A stretch of 64,000 bases of DNA from Labia minor (GCA_963082975.1 OY720347.1:49228655-49292654), one strand, 5' to 3'; counted from the stretch's first letter, positions 45,067-59,058 are shown. The notes: a model not told the origin generated them from the sequence alone. Made by a program: numbers and translations.

Positions 45067-48000
45067 AGTCTAAAAAATATTTATCTTTTTGTTAGGGCTA
45101 TTTTTAACATAAAAATGTAAACCTTATCAAGTTTTATGTTTTTAAAATAGTATAAATTATATTCACATTGTATAAATATTTAATAATAGTATGTAATAAA
45201 TAGTAAAAATACCATAAATGTTAACATATCTTTTAAAATATAGTTGAAAAAAATATCTATATTCATATAATTAAATTCCTCTAAAATATGTATTTTATAT
45301 TTTAATTTTAATTATATATTTAAATATTATTATAATAAATTCTTCTATAATTATCGTTATTAATTATTAACACATAATAAATATAGCAATAATAACTAAT
45401 TTTGATAGAAGTTTAAAATAATGATATAATAATACCTATAATTGGTTACTATTATTTATTCCCTGTGATTTCTCTATTTAAACATCTGAGTACGCTGCCG
45501 ATTGATTGTCTTCTTGTCACCAAGTTAGTCAGTGACCCTGTTTTGAAACTTTCTATGATAACAGTTGGCAAAGAGTGAATGACGAGTATATCCGACAAGT
45601 GTCACATAATTTAATCAATTCTTTATAATATATCCTTACCCTCGTTAGAAAATAATAAAAGACTTGTATTATCTATTCGTAGAGAAATTTAATTTAAAAA
45701 TAAAAATATTTATTATTATTATTATTTTTCTATATTTGTTTTTCTTTTCATTATCTTCAAATGAATGTAACGATGGTAAATTTAAATGAATGAATTTAAA
45801 TTTTGATTTAATTGTATAATAATAATCTACTACTCCTATAATAATTCCTATTATTATCTTTTTCGAAAATAAACATCATCTTTTCATTTTTTTTATATAT
45901 ATATATATATATATATGATTTTTTTATTTTGATTTAATATGATAATTAATAATATTGTAGAAATGTACTTAATGTTTTATAAATAATTTTATTATATTAG
46001 AGGTTTTCATTTGATAAAAAATTTATTGTATTTGTTAATTAAATTTCTAATGACTCGAATTAAATTTATTTATACTTATAAATCTTAATATGTGAATTTA
46101 CCTGATAGTTTTATTCATACTTTTCATTTTATCACCGTATTTAAATTTTTTTCAATATTAATTATTTTATATAATTGTAGATTGTGAATGAACTATTATA
46201 ACAATAATTTATTCTATTTTTTTTTAAATGTTTATAAAATACACAATAGGTATGTTTGAATTGGCATTTTATTCTTTCCAAACTCACAGTAGAAATGAAA
46301 TTCCATCTGTTTCTAATTAGCTTCTTGTTCGGTTTGACATTTTCGAGATTCTCTACTAACTGCTTGAGGAACATGACACCTTGGGGTTGACGGCTTGACA
46401 GTCACCATATCATATTCCTTCGAAAAATGAATATTTATTAAGTATTTACATTACTGATTTACATATTAATCGAAACAAAATATATAGTTAAAATTCATTT
46501 TTATTCATTTTTATCTTATCTAAACTATTTAAGATTATATTATTATTATTTATTAATAAAATATCTTATGATTCTTTAAAAAACATATATTTTCTAAAAA
46601 TAATTACTTATGTACTCCTTTCAAAGAATGGGATTTTCTTCTATATCATTTACCAATTCAACAGTTGACCATGAAAATATGTTTGTTATTTACCTATTTG
46701 ATATGTAAAATAAAAGTAAAACTATAATTATTTTTTATTCTATTTTTAGATTAGTTAAATGGAGTGGAATATCAATTTACCCTCATCCATATTTAACCCA
46801 TACTACATTTATTCAATCTCTTTTACAGTATACCATTTATCATATAGATTATCTATAACTCCCTTTTTCTTTATTTTAATATTTAAAAATTATTTTCTAT
46901 TTTTTTTTTATTTAATTTATACTATTAGTTATTGAGAAAATCACCTTATATATATCATCTAATTTTTACTTTCAAAACAAAAACATTTACCCTTTCAAAG
47001 ATTTTTTTTCAGATTATTTATTTTTTTATTTCATGATTTTATTTATAAAATTAACTGAAGGATATTAATACGATTATAATATAAATATATTCAAAAAAAT
47101 ATATTATCCAAAAATAATTTCATATATTGAATATATGTAATTAAAATGGTGACCCACCGTTTAATTTAAGTTTTGTTGTTGTTTGTCCTTTTGTTGAATT
47201 CATTAATTGCTCATTTGCTATTTCTACCACATGGGTGGTATTAATTAAAAAAAAAAACTTTCTCCTATCAAGTTTATAATGAAATAATTATTATTTATTC
47301 ACCATTAAATTGGTATAATAATTTTATTATCCATGATTATTATACGAGCATTGAACATATTATAATAATATTAAAGAGAGCAAAAATGAGACTAGTGAAG
47401 ATAATCAAACAATTAGTTATTTTATCACGAACATCTTGCACGAAACCTAGAAAGTAGAAATATTTTTATTAGCAATTATAATCTATTATTAATATGATAC
47501 TAATATGTATATTAATTTAATTGTATACTAATCTATTTTTTCTAATTTTTTTACAGGTAAATAAATATTTTCTCATAATATTTATTTTTGAAGAATTTTG
47601 GTGTTGTACTCGGGAATCTGGTAAAAATAATTTTTATTTTTTTCAAGTTCACATTCATTAAATTTTATTATTTTTTTTCTTTCTATCGCTGTAATAATAT
47701 AATATTTATAGAAAAAAAAATAGAAAGTATATCAAATAAATCAACTCCAAAATGATGTGTATTTGTCTGGCCAAATGAATATTTAATTTGATTATTTTGA
47801 TAAAAACAAATCGAAACTCGGAAAAAATAAATTCAACTACTAGCCATAAAAAATAAATATATAAATCCTTTCGTAGTGATAAATCAACTAACAAATTAGT
47901 GGTCCAATGAGATTATATTATAGATTTCGATTTAGTGGGCAGATGTCATTTCTAAATGAGATTTTCTATTCAAAACATATCCTAAATATTATTATTAATG

Positions 48001-48784
48001 CTATTATGAAAATCTCTTTTCAACCTCGACAAAACCTACAAAGAAGAATAAAATAGGTTTTTTTACCAACTTCCTAAATGACAAATTCACTTTTCAAATG
48101 ACTCGCTTTTCCAAATAAAATAAATTAAAATCTAAATTTATTTGTACTTATCTTTTTAAATTTTCAAATTAAATTTTTAATTTCATATTTTATCTCTGAA
48201 ATAATTTTATCTGTTTTAAATCATTTTCGTTTATATATAGCATTGAATATTTTTTTTTAACAATTCATTTAACTATTTTAATCATTCATTGGACTCGCTT
48301 TTCAAAATCTACTTACATCGATTTAAAAGGTTGTCGTGCTCCTTCCATATTCATGTCCCTCCTACAAACATTTTCGTTTGGTAACACCAACAGCCAGCCT
48401 CAGGTGCTAAGTGAATTAGCAGCCCTGTAATCAGCACCAGGCTGGGCGTTCTTCCCTGACTTCAACTGTCGCCCATATTTTCTATTTTCTCCCATCACAT
48501 TTTCCGCCCACCAGTAACATTTTAATTAAATAATATTTGTTGTTTAAACCACTTCAACATTTTTTTTACGTTATAAGCTATTTAATAAGATTTGATGTAG
48601 AAGAGATACTTAATTAAACTAGCATATCTCTTTCTTAAAAAAAAATAAATCAACATATTTTGATGTAAACTATTATATAGTAAATAGGAGTATATCGAAA
48701 TTGAATTCTTGCGGATATAAAAAATTTTAATAATTACAAATATTGAAATCTTTATAAATATTAAAAAAAATATATTATATAGGA
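45067..48784. other. AT-rich noncoding stretch with two complex islands
   Basis: Islands at about 45475-45610 (ACGCTGCCGATTGATTGTC) and 48325-48510 (CAGCCCTGTAATCAGCACCA) stand out against A/T-rich DNA. (TA)n at about 45896-45915. ORFs lack motifs. No gene is supported. Confidence 0.45.
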
Positions 48785-49345
48785 ATATCTATATAATTAA
48801 ACGACTATGCAATACTAAACTCCTTCTAAACGACTTCATGGATCTTAATAGTTCGGGTATCATTAGAACCATATGACCCAAGGATAAGGTATAAGGTTTA
48901 ATTTCAAAAAAGTTGATTCGTTCCAAAGTTATGGCTAAAAAACCGACCCTAAACAATGCTCCATGTGGCGCCTCTGGTGGCTCAATTAAGAAATTGACAC
49001 TCAAAATAAAATTAATTAATTCTATATATTTCCTTACAAAGAATGTTTATAATATTTAAATTCTAATATTCTATTATATTAAAAGTAAAATTAAATTAAA
49101 TTAAATTGACTATTACTCCTAATTAATTAATATTTTCTAAAACTAAATAAGTAATATTTTTTATATTTAAATTTATATTTTGAAAAATTGTGCAATTTGC
49201 AAATTTGAGTGAAAACACTATGAGAGAAAAAATATACTGTGTGATTGAATTAAAATGAATTAAAACCTTTCGCATACAGAATTTCAACAAATTACTAAGT
49301 ATTACATCGGGGTACAGCGAGCACTCTGAGAAGCTACTATATTTA
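48785..49345 (+). mobile_element. Decayed Helitron
   Basis: The 3' part matches the Helitron 3' end at 8600-8726: AAAATGAATTAAAACCTTTC, TACTAAGTATTACATCGGGG, then a broken hairpin GAGCACTC, TGAGAAGCTACTA in place of TGAGCAGCTAGTA. The GGGGGCGGAGCCCC block is lost. The upstream patch 48785-49000 (GGTATCATTAGAACCATATG and TTCCAAAGTTATGGCTAAAA) has the look of a Helitron 5' region of another subfamily. The left border is uncertain. The ORF across that patch is not coding. Confidence 0.5.
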
Positions 49346-52300
49346 AATGTAATAACTATAACTGAGTTCTTATAATATGACATACATAGTTATTTAAAAT
49401 TAAAAGTACAAAAGTTACCTTAATAAAAAAAAGCAAAATATAAACTAAAAAATTAAACACCATTTATTTAATAATATCAAGGTAGAATTAAATATCATGT
49501 AGTTTTTCAGTACTCTCTATGCTTACCACTAATCCACTATTAAACTACTAAATGTTATATTTAAACATTCAAATTCAGAAGTTTTATGTATTTATTTCTC
49601 GTTATTTTTTAATTGAATATGTAAATCTTTACTTTGTCAACATTCATTTCTTTGAAAAAAAGAGAAATTTCTGAATGTCAATTCATTCATCAATATTCAG
49701 TCGTGAAATGTTTACAAAGAACATCAACTCGGCAATCGTTTGTCATTTATGCCTTAGACGTTTAGACTTTAGATTATGTTTCGATTAGTCTTCTTGTAAC
49801 AACTACATATAACCATTCACAAGTCTCAAGCCACGAGAACGAATGTTCGTCGAGGCAGCAAAGAGATTTAACGATATTGTCTGTACGTGCCACCCGGTGA
49901 AGATACTTATGTCCAGGAAGCTGATTTGCTATTCTTGACTTTCGTTTTGAAATTCAGTAAAAATGAAATACTCATTCACTATTGATCTTGGCTGGGAGAC
50001 GCCCTTTTCCCAGAATTGTCCGAGATGCAACTTGGTCGACTGCTTCTTTCCGGCCAGCTGTTTTTTTTTTCTATTCTATCCGATAGTAAGAAAACCCGTG
50101 ATGGAATCCATTTGCTAACGGACCTCTTAAGGCACAACGAATCACCAAAATGTTGGATCATTATTGATTTATCCATATTGTTTTCAATATTATTATAACA
50201 ATAGCTTTGTTAACATATAGTATATTATTCTGACACCATTATATTCTTATGGTGCCATATTTGGTGCCACACGAACTTAGATCTGATCTAAGATAACCGA
50301 CCATTCTTCTCAAAATGTGAAATAAGGTTTTGACAAAGAAATATGTTTTTATGAAATCACTAACATGCAGCGAGTTCATTTTTAATTTAATAGTTGTATC
50401 GATTTTATTTATTCTCTAATATATATAAATATAAGTAGCCTAGACGTTCTATTAGGTTTCTTATACAAAACCCTTTCAAAATCCTTCTTATACAATATAT
50501 ATTTAAATTAGTAGGTTTAAAAATAACATTTCGATTGTATAGAATTGTTTAAATTTATATTTATAAAGATTTTCTTATAGATATTGTCTATCTCATATGT
50601 CTATCATTCAGATGGAATTTCTAAAATTCGTTTTTATTTTACAATTGTATTTCTTCTAAAACATTACTTATTTATTCACATAGTAAACTTAAATTTAAGA
50701 CTCAATTACTCCAAAACTATAAGTATTTATGAATACTTTCAAGACAAATTTTAAATCATAATTAATATATACCTATAATCTACTAGAATAACTCCCTATA
50801 ACTCTTTCAAATACTAACTAAACTTTGAAAGTTGTTATAAGAGTTGGAGGATGTATACACCCTCTAAAATACATATGTTTAACATATAAACACATGCTTA
50901 AATTTTCTATTTTTTTTTTTGGAAAGGATAGAAAATATAATTAAACGAAATAAACTTGAAAAATATTATTGAATTGAAAAATTTTTAATCAATGTAGAAT
51001 AATATTAATTTATTTTTATTAAAAATATAAAGAAAAAATTATAAAATAATAAAGAGAAAGAAAGAAACCTCTCGAAAGGAAGGTAATATGCACAAAAAAA
51101 ACAAACATATAAATAATTAGGGAAAAAAAAGGAAAAAGACAAAAACATTCAATAAATTTGTAAATCACGTTTTTTGAATTAAGTAGTTTTCTTAGAATTA
51201 TTGAATTTAATTAAAATATTTGAACATGTCCAATTAAATATAAAATTAAAAGAATACTATGAATTCATCCTAATGTCATCATAATGAAAATGTAAAAAAA
51301 TTTTGATAAAAATGTTGGTTGATTGTTATCTAAAAATATCTTCACTTCGATCGTCTTCTATCTTCTCAGAATTGATTTTTTTGATTTACTGAAAATAATC
51401 TAATTTAACAATATAATATCATTTTTTATTATCATTTAGATACATATTTATATCCCATCTATTTTATAATTGAATTTGAATAAGCTTGAGATCATTTGTT
51501 CTAATTTACTTTTATCTTTTATGCATGATTATATCCTAGTATCATCATATAATAGTCATGCTGCATATTGTACAATTTATTGAATATTTATTCATTTTAA
51601 TATTTAATTCTCTATCCAGCTCTTAGGGCTTTAGAATAAATATTACTTCCTTAAAATCCTTGTTCAACAATTGTTTGTTCCGAGCTGAGTTACTATATCT
51701 AATAATTATTTTAAACATTACTTTTCAACTACTTTACATCTTTTTGTAAGATTTGAAAGCGCGCTTGCATGTTTAAAAGGGTTTCAAAATCTAGTCAATA
51801 CTGATTAAAGTTTTTATTCAAGTTGATCTTTAATTTATAAGTGCACTTTTAACTGAAATTCGTAAGTAAGAAACTTTTATATATGCATTCATTTTTTTTT
51901 AAATATCAAACCCACAGTTTAGATATATATAATTGCAATATTTTATTTTATATACTTGTAAGCTTGTAAGTGAAAGTAAAGTCGTATATCATGGAATAAA
52001 TCAAGGAGTTTATCAATGGATTAACTATGTTATCTATGCCTAGTGAATAGATATATCTTTATTAAAAAAAAAAATAATAAAAAAAAAAAATGTTTATGCT
52101 AAAATGAATCCTTAGTAGATGAAATAAAGATTTCATGCTGCAATTTTGAAATCTACATAAATTTTCAAAGGTGAGGTGATAATTCTTTGCTCTTTCAACT
52201 TGGCTGTAATAATTATGGTGGCTCCACTCGGCGTTGGCTGTACCGTTTGATTTACTACAGAGATATTTCACTTTCTTTTTGGAAACGGAGTGCAAGCCAG

Positions 52301-55300
52301 CATCTGGATTGGGGAAACGGATGCCTTCCACACCGAGTGGGTTCGTTTGCTTGAAAATTCCCTTTGTAATAGAAAAACGGTGCCGAATGGTGACACCATA
52401 AGGTTCCTATCCGGGCCTCCAATCCAAGTTGTTCTGGACATAAAATAACTCGACGTTCATTTCCGTTCCAACTCATCATTAGTTGCTTTTGAAAATAAAC
52501 ACATCGCAAGCCTAATGACTCGTTAATTTACTTTTAATCGCTTATTATTATCAGTCGGTTTGACGAATTCGTTGAAATAGATTTAAATAAATATTCGTGT
52601 CACCATTCCTTAACATTCCTTTTATCTTGGACTGTCATTAAATAATTTGTCCCCATTTATTAAATTTAAGATGAACAATTAACTATTCCTATTAATCGAT
52701 CTATCTGATCTAAATTTACATAATGCATGATTGAAATATCAAAACGTAATTAATTTCACTTCATTAAGATTCTTTAAATGTTTGAGATAACATAAATGTT
52801 TATAATTATAACTCTTTATATATAGTCCCAGGGATGGAGGTTGGTGACTTAAGGGGGGGGGGGCAGAAGTTGATTCTGCCTATTTTGAAAATAATTTTTT
52901 TTTCTTACGGTTTCTTTATCGATTGATCTTGTTTAATCAAATAGGAAATAAAAAAAAATCGCTTGCAACTTTTCTCTCACCTCAACTAACAAGAGGCATG
53001 ATTTATCATTGGCAAGACAAAAGCGAGAAGTTTTCCCAATCCAATCATAAACTACGGATTTTAATTGAAGTCAACATCAAGCTATTGCAGTTGTTTTATT
53101 AGTCGGAGAAACTTTCTTCAGATTTTTTTTTTATAATTGATTTATGATTAATGACCACAACTATATAAATCATAAATCGATATTTAAAATATACAATCAA
53201 TTTAGACAATTTTATAGGAAATATCTATAAATTATGAACAAACAATTTCTACTCTTCTATACATGTATATTCTTTATATTTTTATATAAAAATAACATTT
53301 ATTTATATTAAAATGAATTGATAGCTTGATGAAATTAATAAAAAATGAATTAAAGAGGGAGTCTCCTTCTGTTTATAGATAATTATGAACAATAAGAAAT
53401 TAGTTATTTATTAAATTTCATAAAATATTCATATTTATTGTTTTATCATTTTATAAAATTAACTCAATCCAAGTTCTCCTTTATAATATTTATATTGTTT
53501 GAATATATCTAGCATTATAAAATTTTTAAAATACTTGCATGTTAATATATATGTAGATTGTATAATATATTCTAAAAATATAATAACGGAAAAATGTAAT
53601 CGCCATGAGGGCGCTGTTGTCAGAGAATCAATCAGTTGGGAAATGCCCATAGCCATTGCCCGCCAAAAACGCCCCCGTAGTGATAACATTTTTGTTCTAT
53701 TACTATTCCTATATATTGAATATATAATTCACCCAAGATTTAATAAATAAAATATTTAAATAAGTTTAATTAAATTATTAGAAAATTAAATATTTATATT
53801 TATAAATAATTCTTTGAATTTTGCAAATAAGATAATTTTTTACTTATTATTTTAGAAAAATATTTTTTAATATAACTTAATAAAATTTGAATTTTAAAAT
53901 GATTGAAACAGATAAAATATTTAGTAAATTGCATGTTAAATTATTTATACTAGTCTTTATTTAGTTGTTTATTTTATATTTAATTATGATTTGAATAACA
54001 TTTTGAATTGAATTTACCTTTTACCTTTTATGAATTTTATTAAATTTTATAACTTTTTTTTTTTTAATTTAATATATTAAACTATTAGATTGCTTTTCTA
54101 ATTAAATTATACTATTTAATTCGAAAGATACAATCTACATCTTTTTTGTTTGTGAATGTATTTTATAAGATAATTGGATGAATTTGACAAAGGTTGAAAA
54201 ATTTTATTTTGGAAATTATATTGAGAAGTAAACTACTACTAATGTTTTCTAATAGAAATGATTTATAGATTTATAATTTCTTCTACAACAAACTCCTTAG
54301 ACAACCAGATAAAATAATTAGTTGTCAAATAAAAATAATGATCTACATATAATAGATCAATTCTATAAGATATTTTTCAATTTTCTAGAAGTTCATTTAT
54401 TTTCAAATTTTAATTTTAACTTTTTCATTTTTCATTTCATGGACTTTCTCTTTATGTCCAATTGTGTTTCATTCAGATATTAATGAAATGTAATCAACAC
54501 GTTGAAGAGAGAAAGCCTGAGTATCGTTAGTCATGTTTTGTTTTAAATTAATAATAAAAAAAAAAAAATTTGAAACTACTAAACGTCCGCAACAGGTCCT
54601 TTTGTAGAACATGACTTGCAAATACTTTATTTGTATGAAATGATATGTTGCGACCATTTTTTTCTACAAATCTATATTTGAAAATATATAACTAAGTAAA
54701 ATTACAAATTGTAAGGAGATATATTTATTTAATAACGAAATAAACTATTAGAATTCGTCATCCACATTCTAAGGGATTCTTATAATCCAAATTCTCTACT
54801 TACTAAAGATTTTAGAGTGGATAAAGTATAAAACCTTAAATAATTGATAAATAAAGGAATGAAACGTTTGTCGAGTTGATAAAAATGATAAGAGTTTTTT
54901 TATATGTATTTTCCCAAGGGGACGCTGCCCTGGTGTACCTTGTTCTTAGCAAGCACGTAAATCAAAAACCGAGGAGGGTAACTATAAAGACCAAATCGGT
55001 CTGTGTGACACGCAGCCCTTACACACGCAAACCACGACACGTGTACATCTATCAACATGATGATGCCAGCCTAAAAAAATATGGGAGCCCTCTTAACTAT
55101 GTTTCTGTCAAAAGCAATGGAAACTTACATTGCCATTATATTTATTTGTTACGGACATAATCTACCTATATTCTAGTCCTATTGAAGTGAGTGATAAGCT
55201 GAAAACTCCACCCGCCTTCTTTCTCACCTATTCACTCTCTCCATTTGCAATATCAAATGGGAGATCATTTCTAATGTATCATATAAATGTTAATATTCAT

Positions 55301-56084
55301 CTTTTATCTATTATACTATATCATTTTATCCTATATCGTATATAAAACCAACAATAAGATTTTGTCTATACATTATATAGAATCTAAAAATTATTACATT
55401 TCTTTATGTTATACATGAATTGAAGAATTTAAATTTATAATTTCTTTTTTTGTCTGTCTGGTTATCCGTGAATTTTGACTTGAGACTAAAAATTAACTAG
55501 AATATTCTTTATAAAATTTGACTGTTTGAATATATAAATCCAGTAATAACTCTAAAACACAATTATTACTTGACAGATTCAATAATTTTTTTTTATATAT
55601 ATTAATTTATTATTATAAATTGAAGTATTGTACTTTTAATAAATAAATTTAGAATTTTTCATTCTTTTCAATGATTTTCTTTAGAGAACGGTATACAATC
55701 CTTGACAATATACTTCATTGATTATGAAATAAGTTAAAATACAGCTATTTTTTATATTCATTATGATATTTTTTTCAGACAAATTAACCAAACTTTAAGT
55801 CAGAAATTATTTATTTAGTTATTTAATAAAGTATTTAATTATTTCTTTGTTTTAGTTTTATATATTTTGATGTTATACACTTTTGATAATTAATGATTAT
55901 AATATGATAAAGAAATTTAAAAATTAAGAATATTTGAATGTGTTTATTTTACATTTAACAATTTACTATAACTATAACTACTCATAAGAACACCATTTTT
56001 AAATGTGAATATAGATCTGGCTGACATTTAAAATTAATAAATATGAAAAAATATAAAAACTTACTTTTTTATGATTTTTACTGA
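49346..56084. other. Noncoding stretch with several complex islands
   Basis: AT-rich background with islands of higher complexity at about 49725-50140, 52140-52515, 53590-53690 (GCCATGAGGGCGCTGTTGTC) and 54870-55150. None has an ORF with recognised motifs or clear splice structure. An uninterrupted G run sits near 52854-52862. No gene is supported; the islands may be regulatory or conserved noncoding DNA. Confidence 0.45.
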
Positions 56085-56587
56085 TATTTACCGAAGGGAA
56101 GGTATTGTTTTCACACCAAATTTCACATGTGGAGATTTTTACATATCTCTACGAATCATGCATTTTGTTAACAGAAAAAAGTATTTTTAGCTGGATGTCT
56201 GTCCGTCCGTTGTGTCCTTATAGACGTGTACAGCTTGGACGGCTCAACGGATTTTGATAAAATTTGGTAGGTTTACTTAATGCATCAGTAGCATGAATTC
56301 TTCAACTTTTGGTTTATATCCTGAAATCGGGAATGGTAGTTTCCAAAGTAATTAATTTTATATTCATTGTCAGAAAATATTTCACTTAAAATAAAGTACT
56401 GAAAATAATTGATTAATTAAACTAAAAATAAAATCCAAGATAATATAATTTAGTCATTTTAATTCATTTTTAAATATATATATTTTTCTTTGATACTTTA
56501 TAAATATATATATATATATAATGTTGTTTGGACATTAGTTTATTTCAAATCGTCGGTCGGTTCTGTGCCTGGCCACAGCTCAACTTT
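56085..56587 (+). repeat. DINE-1/Helentron-like element, copy 1 (5' clipped)
   Basis: Shares with the copies at 57765 and 58545 a head (TTTTCACACCAAATTTCACA, TGTGGAGATTTTTACATATC), TGTCTGTCCGTCCG, then GACGGCTCAACGGATTTTGA, and an end with CGTCGGTCGGTT, a CTG-GCCA-CAG stem-loop and CTCAACTTTT. The 5' subterminal motif is reduced to ACCGA. Confidence 0.65.
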
Positions 56588-57511
56588 TTATAATAAGTGA
56601 GTTGAAGGAACCCAGAATAGTTTATATGGTATAACTAAATTTTACTATTTTTTTAGGCTATTAATAAAAATCAATCATAATATAAACATAATATATATCA
56701 ACATATATTTTTGTTCCACTTCATTAATTTTTGTAAAACTAATGAGTAAATCCATTACATTCATAATTTCATTACCCAACTGTACATTGGTTCGAATAGG
56801 AAAAAACCTCTTCTAAATTTGCCTTAGGCTTTAGTATTTTAGTCAGTGGAATGGATTTAAGAATCATAAAGTGAAACTGGATTGGGTAGATACATTGCCC
56901 TGATGTTGTTACAATATTACTCGTGTCTCTCATTTTATATCTCTTTCGTTTTGATTAAATTCGTATAGAATGAGATAAACTGATTGAAATGGCATTGCCG
57001 GTTCAGTCAACTCCATTTACATATATTCGATCGGTACTTAAATTTCAGTTGATTGATAAAAATCGAACAAGTTGTTTTTTTCTTCAGTTGTCAAGATAAT
57101 GGACCTACCTTCTTTATCTACAAACAAATGACATTTTGTCCACCAGTGTTTTACTGATATCAATCTAAACGAATCTTTAAAAAAATGTTCTCACAACACA
57201 ATTATTCTTAAATATAAAATCTTCTAAAATAATTATATTCTGTATATTATTTATTTAAATTGATCCATTTTACAAAACGGAAGCATTTATTCTATTTTTT
57301 CTCATTGATTGAAAAAATATTAACCATTTAAAATTTATCTTTATTTTTTTTTTTTTTTTATTATTATTTTTTACTATGCTAGGGTATTCTTAAAAATATT
57401 TATAATTCTTAAAAGATGCACAAAAAAATTGATTCAGACAATTCTTATTATTAATTAAAAACGAAAATGACAAAAAATAAAAATTATTAGCTTTAATTTT
57501 TGATATACATA

Positions 57512-57560
57512 AAACGTGAAATTTTCAGGATTGCAATACTATCTCTGGAGAGAGTAAAAA
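57512..57560 (+). repeat. Family B 3'-end fragment
   Basis: AACGTGAAATTTTCAGGATT and GCAATACTATCTCTGGAGAG match the end of family B copy 2 (15770-15822). Confidence 0.55.
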
Positions 57561-57764
57561 TTGAGATAGGAGTGGAAAAAATAAATTTTTAAGGAACATG
57601 TTGCATCCATTTGTATAAATTTTGTGATTAACTGAGTGTACTTATTATCTCTTTTATTTTCTAAACCATTATTATTCGATAATTAATTTAAACAAATTAT
57701 TAAGAAAGAAAGAAAAATTAAAAGGACTTTTTTAAACAAATTTGAAATTAAAAAAAAAAGAAAA

Positions 57765-58468
57765 TAATTTTTACCGACCGACGATAGTAAGGGAGGTATT
57801 GTTTTCACACCAAATTTCACATGTGGAGATTTTTACATATCTCCACGAATCATGCATTTTCTTAACAGAAAAAAGTATTTTTAGCATGATGTCTGTCCGT
57901 CCGTCTGTCCGTCTGTCCGTCCGTCTGTCCGTCCGTCTGTCCGTCCGTCTGTCCGTCCGTCTGTCCGTCCGTATAGATGTGTACAGCCTGAACGGCTTAA
58001 CGGATTTTGATGAAATTTGGTATATTTACTTAATGCATCAGTGGGATGAATTGATCAACTTTTGGTGCAAATCCGGAAACCGGAAGTGGTAGTATTAGCG
58101 ATCGACGATAAGAAGGGAAGGGTTATTTTCGCACCAAATTTCACATAAGGAGATTTTTTTACATATCACCACGAATGTATTGGTTTTATCCTCGGGAAAA
58201 ATCATCTTCATTATGTTTTTCTTAATTTAAAATTATATGACGTCACCCAGCCCTTCATGACGTCACAGCCTCGGGTAACGCCGGCAACGCCGGCTACTTC
58301 TGCTATATATATTATAAATAAAATAAAATTAAAAATATTTATGTTATATCCATATCTGTTTTTTATTACATTAATAGATATATTAAAATTATTTGAAATT
58401 GTTTCTGTAGCTGGAAATTAATTTATTTCAAACAGTCGGTCGGTTCGGACCTGGCCACAGGTCAACTT
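57765..58468 (+). repeat. DINE-1/Helentron-like element, copy 2 (complete)
   Basis: A full-length short element of about 0.7 kb. 5' subterminal CCGACCGAC (57774-57782) is the inverse of GTCGGTCGG near the 3' end (58435-58443). After the latter comes a stem-loop GACCTG-GCCA-CAGGTC (58448-58463), and the element ends at about AACTT. Subterminal inverted repeats plus a 3' stem-loop plus an internal microsatellite is the classic layout of DINE-1/HINE elements, which are non-autonomous partners of Helentrons. Inside, the CACCAAATTTCACAT...GGAGATTTTT...CACGAAT segment occurs twice (57803 and 58130). A palindrome GCCGGCAACGCCGGC lies at about 58281. No protein; the Ser-Val-Arg-rich ORF is translated microsatellite. 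Confidence 0.7.
57888..57972 (+). repeat. (GTCTGTCCGTCC)n microsatellite
   Basis: About seven near-perfect units of GTCTGTCCGTCC. Copies 1 and 3 have only one or two units at the same place, so the expansion is private to copy 2. Confidence 0.95.
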
Positions 58469-59050
58469 ATTATTAGTGAATCTGTTATGACAAACGAAAA
58501 AGAAAATTAAAAGGTTTTAAAAAGTTTTGATTGTACAGTAAGTCAAATCACAGGTTTTTTAAGTTGTTCTTTTTTACACACCAAATTTCACATGTGGAGA
58601 TTTTTACATATCTCCACGAATCATGCATTTTCTTAACAGGAAAAAGTATTTTTAGCATGATGTCTGTCCATCCGTCTGTCCGTCCGTATAGATGTGTACA
58701 GCCTGAACGGCTCAACCGATTTTGATGAAATTTGGTATATTTACTTAATGCATCAGTGGGATGAATTGATCAACTTTTGGTAGTATTAGCGATCGACGAT
58801 AGGAAGGGAATGGTTATTTCCACACCAAATTTCACATGAGGAGATTTTTTTATATATCACCACGAATCTCATGCACTTTGTATTGGTTTTATCCTCGGGA
58901 AAATCATATTTATTAGTTTTTTCTTGATTTAAAATTATATGACGTCATCCAGCCATTCATGACGTCACAGCCTGGTCTTGCATATATATTATAAATAAAA
59001 TAAAATTAAAAATGTTTATATTTATTATTTATGTTATATTCATATCTGTT

Positions 59051-59058
59051 TTTTATTA
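59051..59058. repeat. Left 8-bp target-site duplication of the hAT MITE
   Basis: TTTTATTA, repeated exactly at 59524-59531 and present once in the empty site at 58361-58368. Confidence 0.92.

Noticed and set aside
48789-49004. 71-codon minus-strand ORF
   Set aside because: Lies across the 5' part of a decayed Helitron-like repeat; no domain and no start context.
57888-57972. CRISPR-like array
   Set aside because: Units are contiguous 12-mers without spacers, i.e. a simple microsatellite in eukaryotic DNA.
57742-58092. 116-codon ORF with repeated Ser-Val-Arg-Leu units
   Set aside because: It is the translation of the GTCTGTCCGTCC microsatellite inside a DINE-like element; no real protein.
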